Made by a program: the position numbers and the translations under genes. The notes beneath the pieces were generated by a model that was given only the letters and a program-made list of their open reading frames with translations, did not search any database and was not told the DNA's origin. Of a DNA stretch of 64,000 nucleotides, positions 59,110 to 64,000 are shown in pieces. This DNA is from Parvibaculum sp. (GTDB lineage: Bacteria > Pseudomonadota > Alphaproteobacteria > Parvibaculales > Parvibaculaceae): positions 2,241,701 to 2,305,700 of the forward strand of contig JAEPQD010000001.1 in the NCBI GenBank assembly GCA_017642695.1, read 5' to 3'. The number at the start of each line of letters is the position of its first letter. Positions within the stretch are counted from its first letter, which is position 1.

Positions 59110-59585
59110 CACGCTGCCTCCGGCCCGTCGCCGTCCGGTCCCGCTTCGCGCGCGCGAGCGGCGGCTTCCGGCTGGTATTCCAGCGCGGCAATCGAGATCG
59201 CAAGCATGCGTCCCTCGAAGGTCTCCGCCGTCGCCGTCTCGCCGGGTCGCCGGCCGATCAGCGCAAGGCCGACCGGCGTCAGCACGTTCACATACTGGTC
59301 GTTCGGCGCGTACTCGCGCCCGAGCGTCAGGAGACGCCGTTCCAGCCGGTCGCCGTCGACGCGGTAGCGCACGATGCTGCCGAGCGTGACGGTGTCCGCC
59401 GGGACCTCGTTTCCGGGCACCAGGCATGCCTCGGCGAGCAGCCTGGCGATCCGGGGCCGCATCGGGCTCAGCATGTCCAGCTGCTCGAAGGCGGCGATCT
59501 CGAGCCTCCCATAGTCGTGGAGGCCGATCAGGGGCCGTCCGGCGGGCGGCGGAATGGAATTAAGGGAGCTGTCGCGCATGGACAT
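59109..59585 (-). CDS. Rnk/GreA-C-terminal-domain regulator, copy 2
   Basis: 158 residues from ATG 59585 (GAGGA upstream). An ATG two codons later (59579) is also possible. LIGLHDYGRLEIAAFEQLDM resembles the Rnk N-terminus. The C-terminal domain has VTLGSIVRYRVDGDRLERRLLT and VNVLTPVGLALIGRRPGETA. It is a paralogue of the next gene and probably acts with it on RNA polymerase. An inverted repeat lies in the gap upstream (59700-59777). Confidence 0.88.
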   Translation of the reverse strand: MSMRDSSLNSIPPPAGRPLIGLHDYGRLEIAAFEQLDMLSPMRPRIARLLAEACLVPGNEVPADTVTLGSIVRYRVDGDRLERRLLTLGREYAPNDQYVNVLTPVGLALIGRRPGETATAETFEGRMLAISIAALEYQPEAAARAREAGPDGDGPEAA

Positions 59586-59955
59586 CGCGGAAATCCTCAT
59601 TGCGGCACGGGCCCTCAAGGGCCTGCCGTCAGGAATGTCTGGAAAGGGAAGTGAGGCTTGTCCCCGGACGTCGCGCGCGCAAAGGCGGCGTCGGCCCGGG
59701 GCTAATCTCCCGCGAGCAACGTACCCGGCGTAGCGAGGAAACGTGCGTTCAAGCGTTTCATGCGGGTGAGATTAGCCTTCGCCCCTGCTTTGTCAAAAGG
59801 CGGAAGGTCGCGGTATCGGGGCATCGAACGTCGCCTGATCGCCACAATTCCGGATCGATTTTGTGTGAGTCGCCTCAAACTGAGACAAAACAGTACATTC
59901 TTGGTAACCCTGACCCGTTAGCCTCTTGGAAAATGTCGAAGGCAGGGTGCCGCTA
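59586..59955. other. 370-bp gap between divergent Rnk-like and RodZ-like genes
   Basis: No credible gene. It holds promoters for both sides. A short inverted repeat GGCCCT-CA-AGGGCC lies near 59610-59623, and a large one at 59700-59777. The right half is AT-richer (59825-59925) and probably contains the RodZ-like promoter, though no clear -10/-35 pair stands out. Confidence 0.5.
59700..59777. other. Long inverted repeat with nested hairpin, possible structured RNA
   Basis: GGCTAATCTC (59700-59709) pairs perfectly with GAGATTAGCC (59768-59777), extended by CCGC/GCGG after a bulge. Inside, GAAACG pairs with CGTTTC. This multi-helix layout could be a leader RNA, a small RNA, or a REP-type element. 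No known family was recognised. Confidence 0.45.
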
Positions 59956-60858
59956 ATGACAGACCACAAAGAGGAAATCGGGAACGCGCTCCGGGCCGCA
60001 CGCCAGGCGGCGGGGCTCTCCCTCAAGGATATCGCCGGCCAGATCCGCATCCGTCCGATCTATCTTCAGGCCATCGAGGCGGGCCAGTTCGAGCTCTTGC
60101 CCGCGCTCCCGCAGACCATCGGCTTCACGCGCGCCTATGCGCGGCATCTTCATGTCGATGTCGAGGAACCGCTCTCCCATCTCGGCGAGGAGGTTCACCG
60201 CGACATCGAGAAGGCGGACTATTCGGAGCCGGAGCTTCCCTGGACCGTTTCGCCGCGCCGTCTCGGCTATGTCGGCGCGGGCGTCGTCTCGGGCCTCGCG
60301 CTGCTTGCGCTCGCCGTCATCGACGTCGGGCCGCCGGTCAGCGAAATCGTGGCGGCCTCCGATCCGAACCCCGTCTTCGTGGAGCCGCCTGCGGCGTCGT
60401 CGCCCGTCGCCTCCGCCCGCGCGGGCAATACGCTCGTCATGAAGATCGAGCCCGTCCGTCCGGCCTCCGCGCCGGTCACCGCCGCGCTCGCTTCCCGTCC
60501 TCTCGTCACCGCCCCGGCGGAGTTTCACGATACCACCTATCGTCCGGAGCCGGTTTCCGCTCCCGGCGGGAATTTGTCCGTAAGCGGATCGAATTCGGAT
60601 CTCGCCGCCGAAGAGCCCGCGCAGGCCGGAGCAGGGGCAGGGGACGCGGACTTTCGCTTCGTCACCGGCAGCGTCTATTTCCGCGCGAAGCCGGACAATG
60701 CGGGCGCCGAAATCGGTGTCCTCGATGCCTGCGAACAGGTCGTCTTTCTCGGAACCGACGGCACGGACTACTGGCGCGAGGTCCGGCGGGCCGACGGCAC
60801 GTCCGGCTGGGTCTTCAGGGACTATGTCGCCGGGGATAAGCCGGCGGTCTGCTCCTGA
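59956..60858 (+). CDS. RodZ-like membrane protein with HTH and C-terminal SH3-like domain
   Basis: 300 residues from ATG 59956. An N-terminal Cro/C1-type helix-turn-helix (about 8-70, ALRAARQAAGLSLKDIAGQI) resembles RodZ, the cytoskeletal adaptor for MreB. One membrane helix (about 103-124) and a Pro/Ala/Val-rich periplasmic linker follow. The C-terminal part (about 232-297) looks like a bacterial SH3 domain (VTGSVYFRAKPDNAGAEIG, DYWREVRRADGTSGWVFRDY). RodZ usually ends in a DUF4115 domain. The SH3 end suggests peptidoglycan binding. A TTG at 59926 is a weaker alternative start. Confidence 0.85.
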   Translation: MTDHKEEIGNALRAARQAAGLSLKDIAGQIRIRPIYLQAIEAGQFELLPALPQTIGFTRAYARHLHVDVEEPLSHLGEEVHRDIEKADYSEPELPWTVSPRRLGYVGAGVVSGLALLALAVIDVGPPVSEIVAASDPNPVFVEPPAASSPVASARAGNTLVMKIEPVRPASAPVTAALASRPLVTAPAEFHDTTYRPEPVSAPGGNLSVSGSNSDLAAEEPAQAGAGAGDADFRFVTGSVYFRAKPDNAGAEIGVLDACEQVVFLGTDGTDYWREVRRADGTSGWVFRDYVAGDKPAVCS

Positions 60859-61028
60859 GTGAGGCGGGGATAAGCCGGAGCGCGGGATGGCGCGCGCGGG
60901 AGAGTATTCCCTGTGGGGATATCCGCGCCGTTTGTGACGTTTTGATTGCGGTTCGGTGACAGTGAATTCCGGCTCCGGAAAGAGCGCCGGATTCCGCGCC
61001 TTCGAATTGTGACGGTCGCGCGCCGTTC

Positions 61029-61670
61029 CTATTCCACGACGTCGGAGAACTGGCCCTTTGCGGGGTCGTAGATCGACAGGATTCCGCTGCCGATGCCATA
61101 GAACCAGCCGTGCAGCTTCAGGTTTCCGGCCTTTTCCCGCTCCGCAATGAAGGGAAACGTTCTGAGCCGCTCGAGCGAGGCAACGACCGCCTCCTGCTCC
61201 AGCAGGCGCAGCGCCTTGGACCGCTCCAGATTCTCATTCTTTTCAAGGACCTGGCGGGCAATCGGTTCGGCGAGCGAAATCCAGCTCGGGATGAAGTCGC
61301 CGGATGCCGGCTTGCCGCAGCAGCCATCGTAAAGCGCCTCGATGCCGCCGCAGGCGGCGTGCCCCATCACGATAATGTCCTTTATTTCCAGAGCCTTGAC
61401 CCCGAATTCCAGCGCTGCGCTGGTGCCGTGATAATGGCTGTCCGGCTCGTAGGGCGGCACCAGATTGGCGACGTTCCGCACCACGAACAGCTCGCCCGGA
61501 TCGGACTGGAAGACCATTGCCGGGTCGGTCCGGCTGTCGCAGCACGCGATGATGAGCGCCTTGGGCTGCTGACGCCTCGCCGCAAGTGCCTGATATCGTT
61601 CTTCATTCTGACGATAGGTGCCGGCGCGGAAGGCGCGGTATCCGGCAATCAGGCTCTCGGTCGTGGTCAT
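61029..61670 (-). CDS. can: Beta-class carbonic anhydrase
   Basis: Interconverts CO2 and bicarbonate in the cytoplasm. 213 residues. Zinc ligands are Cys43 (in CCDSR with the Asp45-Arg47 dyad), His104 and Cys107 (GHAACGG). The length and ALIIACCDSRTDPAMVFQSD segment fit the family. It is convergent with the RodZ-like gene and divergent from the small membrane-protein gene at 61922. Confidence 0.97.
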   Translation of the reverse strand: MTTTESLIAGYRAFRAGTYRQNEERYQALAARRQQPKALIIACCDSRTDPAMVFQSDPGELFVVRNVANLVPPYEPDSHYHGTSAALEFGVKALEIKDIIVMGHAACGGIEALYDGCCGKPASGDFIPSWISLAEPIARQVLEKNENLERSKALRLLEQEAVVASLERLRTFPFIAEREKAGNLKLHGWFYGIGSGILSIYDPAKGQFSDVVE

Positions 61671-61921
61671 GGCGGCTCCGTGACGATGCTGGTTTCCGGG
61701 TGCCTACATACACAAGCGCTGCTCTTTGCGAAAGCCGCGGCGATCCCCACTTTCCTGCCTGTTTTGCAGTCACTTGCACAATGCTTGATCGTCGGTAACC
61801 ATTCTGCGGTTTCCGGACGCCTTGATGCGCCGATGCACTGGCAAAGGCCCGAAATCTGCATAGAGTCCGGGCTTAAGGGGCGCGCGAAGGGGCCGCGCTG
61901 AACCAATTGATGGGGAACGAC

Positions 61922-62254
61922 ATGTCGCTTGCTGAACTCCTCGGGAATCTGTCCTTGGAGACACAGATTATCATCGCCGGGGTGGTGGTTCTGTTCGTGA
62001 TCCTGGCGCTGCTGCACGCGTCAAATCTGCGCGACATGCGCGAACGCGAAGCCGCTCACGCCGATCGCGAGATGAGGGCGCGTCTCGATCGGCTGATGCA
62101 GAAACTGGAAGGCAAGAGCATCGGTGCGAATGGACGTATCGTACCTGCTGTCAGCCGTCCGCGGCCGCTCAGCCGCACCGCCGACAAAAAGGTCCCCGCG
62201 GCGCGCTGCCCGGCGCCGGTGAAGGCTCAGGGAAGCGTTGCGGCAAGGCGCTGA
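61922..62254 (+). CDS. Small membrane protein of unknown function
   Basis: 110 residues from ATG 61922 (GGGGAACGAC upstream). One N-terminal membrane helix (about 14-33) is followed by a charged helix (about 38-68, Arg/Glu/Asp-rich) that could form a coiled coil, then a basic, disordered tail. I do not recognise a family. It is 156 bp upstream of cysD on the same strand, but the intervening palindrome suggests cysD has its own promoter. Confidence 0.7.
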   Translation: MSLAELLGNLSLETQIIIAGVVVLFVILALLHASNLRDMREREAAHADREMRARLDRLMQKLEGKSIGANGRIVPAVSRPRPLSRTADKKVPAARCPAPVKAQGSVAARR

Positions 62255-62318
62255 GAAAGCATCGAGAATCCATACGCCCGCGCCGATTTGGCGCTTGCAA
62301 ATGGTGGGCAGGCGCATT

Positions 62319-62373
62319 AAATCACAATCACAAACGGGGTTAGAAATCTAATCCCTTTGTTTTTATGTGATTT
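62319..62373. promoter_or_regulatory. Nested inverted repeats upstream of cysD
   Basis: The outer arms AAATCACA (62319-62326) and TGTGATTT (62366-62373) are perfect inverts. Inside, CAAACGGGGTTAGA and TCTAATCCCTTTG form a near-perfect stem around AA (62331-62360). The site ends 37 bases before the cysD start and is the only AT-rich block nearby. It may be an operator for sulfur control or a 5' leader structure. Confidence 0.55.
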
Positions 62374-62410
62374 GTCCCGGAGCGCAGGACGCACCGGCAG
62401 GAAGGCAGCC

Positions 62411-63205
62411 ATGGATCGTCTGGATCAGCTCGAAAGCCAGAGCATCTTCATCTTCCGCGAGGCATTCAACCGGATCGAGAATATCGCCATGCTCTGGTCG
62501 TTGGGCAAGGACTCCAACGTCATGATCTGGCTCGCCCGCAAGGCTTTTTTCGGTCATGTCCCTTTTCCCGTGATGCACGTGGACACGGAAAAGAAGTTCC
62601 CCGAAATGTACGATTTCCGGGACCGCTATGCTGCGGAGTGGAATCTGAACTTCATTCGCGAACTGTGCCCGCCGATTGAGGAAATCGACGACACGCTGCC
62701 GCCGGCCGCGCGATCTGCGGCTCGCAAGACGGCGGGTCTCAAGAAAGCCATCGAGAAGTACAAGTTCAATGCACTCTTTGCCGGCATTCGCCGCGACGAG
62801 GAGGCAACCCGCGCCAAGGAGCGTGTTTTCAGTCCGCGTGGTGCAACCGGCCAGTGGGACTTTCGCGACCAGCCGCCGGAATTCTGGGATCAGTTCAAGA
62901 CGGACTTTCCGCCCGGTACGCATATCCGCGTCCATCCGCTGCTGCACTGGACCGAGGTCGACATCTGGCTCTACACGCTGCGCGAGAGGATCCCGACCAT
63001 CCCGCTCTATTTCGCCAAGGATGGAAAGCGGTATCGCTCGCTTGGCGACAAGGACATCACCAATCCGGTGCCGAGCACAGCGACGACCATTGAGGAAATC
63101 ATCGAGGAATTGCTGACGACGAAGATTTCCGAACGCTCTGGCCGCGCCATGGACCACGAAGCGGAGGATGCCTTCGAGCGTCTCCGCGCCGACGGTTACC
63201 TCTAA
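62411..63205 (+). CDS. cysD: Sulfate adenylyltransferase subunit 2 (divergent CysD)
   Basis: Forms adenosine phosphosulfate from ATP and sulfate, with CysN. 264 residues from ATG 62411 (AGGAAGG), shorter than E. coli CysD (302). The PP-loop is LWSLGKDSNVMIWLARKAFF. AGIRRDEEATRAKERVFSPRG and HPLLHWTEVDIWLYTLRERI are the other family markers. It differs from the canonical E. coli type at the C-terminus (ends SGRAMDHEAEDAFERLRADGYL, shortened). It is the first gene of the cysD-cysN operon, 12 bp before cysN. Confidence 0.92.
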   Translation: MDRLDQLESQSIFIFREAFNRIENIAMLWSLGKDSNVMIWLARKAFFGHVPFPVMHVDTEKKFPEMYDFRDRYAAEWNLNFIRELCPPIEEIDDTLPPAARSAARKTAGLKKAIEKYKFNALFAGIRRDEEATRAKERVFSPRGATGQWDFRDQPPEFWDQFKTDFPPGTHIRVHPLLHWTEVDIWLYTLRERIPTIPLYFAKDGKRYRSLGDKDITNPVPSTATTIEEIIEELLTTKISERSGRAMDHEAEDAFERLRADGYL

Positions 63206-63217
63206 GGAATTCCGATT

Positions 63218-64000
63218 ATGCCCGAAGCCTCCGAAGCCAAGGTGAAGCTCGCCACTGTCAACGCGTCGCCCGCCTCCGCGCGCGATCTCCTGCGCATTGT
63301 CATCGTCGGTCACGTCGACCACGGCAAGTCCACACTTGTTGGCCGCATGTTTCACGATACGGGGTCGCTCCCGGACGGCAAGTACGAATCCATCAAGGCG
63401 ATGTGTGAACGCCGCGGGGTACCGTTCGAATGGGCTTTCCTTATGGACGCGCTGCAGGCCGAGCGCGACCAGGGCATTACAATCGACACCAGCCAGATCT
63501 GGTTCAAGACAGATGCGCGCGACTACACGATTATCGACGCGCCCGGTCACAAGGAATTCCTGAAGAACATGATTACCGGCGCCGCGCAGTCCGATGCGGC
63601 GCTTCTCATCATCGATGCGGCCGAAGGCGTACGCGAGCAGTCCCGCCGTCACGGTTACTTGCTGCATTTGCTGGGCATTCGCCAGGTCGCCGTTGCCGTC
63701 AACAAGATGGATCTGATCGGCTACGAGAAGGAACAGTTCGACCTCATCGAGCAGGAGTATCGCGACTATCTGACGTCCATCGGCGTCACGCCGACCTTCG
63801 TCATTCCGGTGTCCGCACGAGAAGGCGACAACATCGTCAAGGAATCGACGGCAATGGCCTGGTACAAGGGGCCGACGGTCGTCAAGGCGCTGGACAGCTT
63901 CCTTCCGAAAGCGACCGCCGTCGACCGTCCGCTGCGGTTCCCGGTGCAGGATGTCTACAAATTCGACCAGCGCCGTATCATCGCGGGCAGGATCGAGGAG
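63218..64000 (+). CDS. cysN: Sulfate adenylyltransferase subunit 1 (CysN GTPase), 3' end outside window
   Basis: GTPase subunit that drives the sulfurylase reaction. The first 261 residues are present; the gene continues past the right edge, so a CysC (APS kinase) fusion cannot be excluded. P-loop GHVDHGKST (31-39), [19 protein letters not shown] and NKMDL are the G1, switch, G3 and G4 motifs. E. coli CysN has GSVDDGKST and DTPGHEQYT, so this protein is closer to EF-1alpha-type GTPases. The CysN identity rests on [27 protein letters not shown] and its place after cysD. Confidence 0.85.
   Translation, partial: MPEASEAKVKLATVNASPASARDLLRIVIVGHVDHGKSTLVGRMFHDTGSLPDGKYESIKAMCERRGVPFEWAFLMDALQAERDQGITIDTSQIWFKTDARDYTIIDAPGHKEFLKNMITGAAQSDAALLIIDAAEGVREQSRRHGYLLHLLGIRQVAVAVNKMDLIGYEKEQFDLIEQEYRDYLTSIGVTPTFVIPVSAREGDNIVKESTAMAWYKGPTVVKALDSFLPKATAVDRPLRFPVQDVYKFDQRRIIAGRIEE

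Noticed and set aside
59700-59777. SRP RNA, 6S RNA or known riboswitch
   Set aside because: None of the conserved cores I know (for example the GGAAGG/AGCA loop of SRP RNA) is present, so it is listed only as an unassigned structure.

Overview
The window comes from a high-GC alphaproteobacterium, most likely of the order Hyphomicrobiales (Rhizobiales). My best guess is a Parvibaculum-like organism, judged from gene order and remembered family sequences, not from a search. Evidence for the class: the short alpha-type prolyl-tRNA synthetase, RNase J beside methylmalonyl-CoA epimerase and a DUF1467 protein, the chain argS-SPOR-nagZ-scpAB-tatABC-serS-surE-pcm, and direct-repeat LexA boxes of the form GAAC-N7-GAAC. 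It reads as a core chromosomal segment. I saw no insertion sequence, prophage, CRISPR array, rRNA operon or replication origin. There is one tRNA (Lys, UUU).

Layout. 0-10 kb: RNase J (5' end cut), methylmalonyl-CoA epimerase, DUF1467, a purine permease, two secreted proteins of unknown function, proS and the lipoprotein-release genes lolC-lolD. 10-18 kb: DUF411, AHSA1 and GNAT genes, a 45-codon membrane-protein ORF under a LexA box, dnaE, xth, a PAS protein, erpA and a dGTPase-like gene. 18-36 kb: a dense plus-strand run for translation, cell-wall recycling and division (SPOR, NagZ, NlpD-like), chromosome condensation (ScpAB), protein export (TatABC, YajC-SecDF) and protein repair (SurE-Pcm). 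36-44 kb: trmFO, two paralogous amidases, a PhoD-type phosphatase, and a divergent XRE regulator/hydrolase pair. 44-56 kb: uvrA and ssb diverging from a shared LexA box, a PP2C phosphatase, gyrA, coaD, two cyclophilins and the queuosine genes queA-tgt. 56-64 kb: tRNA-Lys, a lower-GC methyltransferase, DUF1993, a GFA-family protein, two overlapping Rnk/GreA-C genes, a RodZ-like protein with an SH3-like end, carbonic anhydrase, and an unusual cysD-cysN sulfurylase pair cut by the right edge.

How they work together. Several gene sets form likely translation-coupled operons with 1-8 bp overlaps: argS-SPOR-nagZ, scpA-scpB, tatB-tatC, serS-surE, queA-tgt, lolC-lolD and the two Rnk genes. Two near-identical LexA boxes define a small SOS regulon: uvrA/ssb, and the small membrane ORF upstream of dnaE. 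That ORF is my strongest candidate for something undescribed, a possible analogue of the SOS-induced division inhibitor SidA of Caulobacter.

Other points of note: a Gln at the quinolone-determining position of GyrA, a degraded zinc site in Tgt, an EF-1alpha-like CysN, a two-helix-bundle PuuD-like protein without heme domain, and several families of palindromic intergenic repeats.
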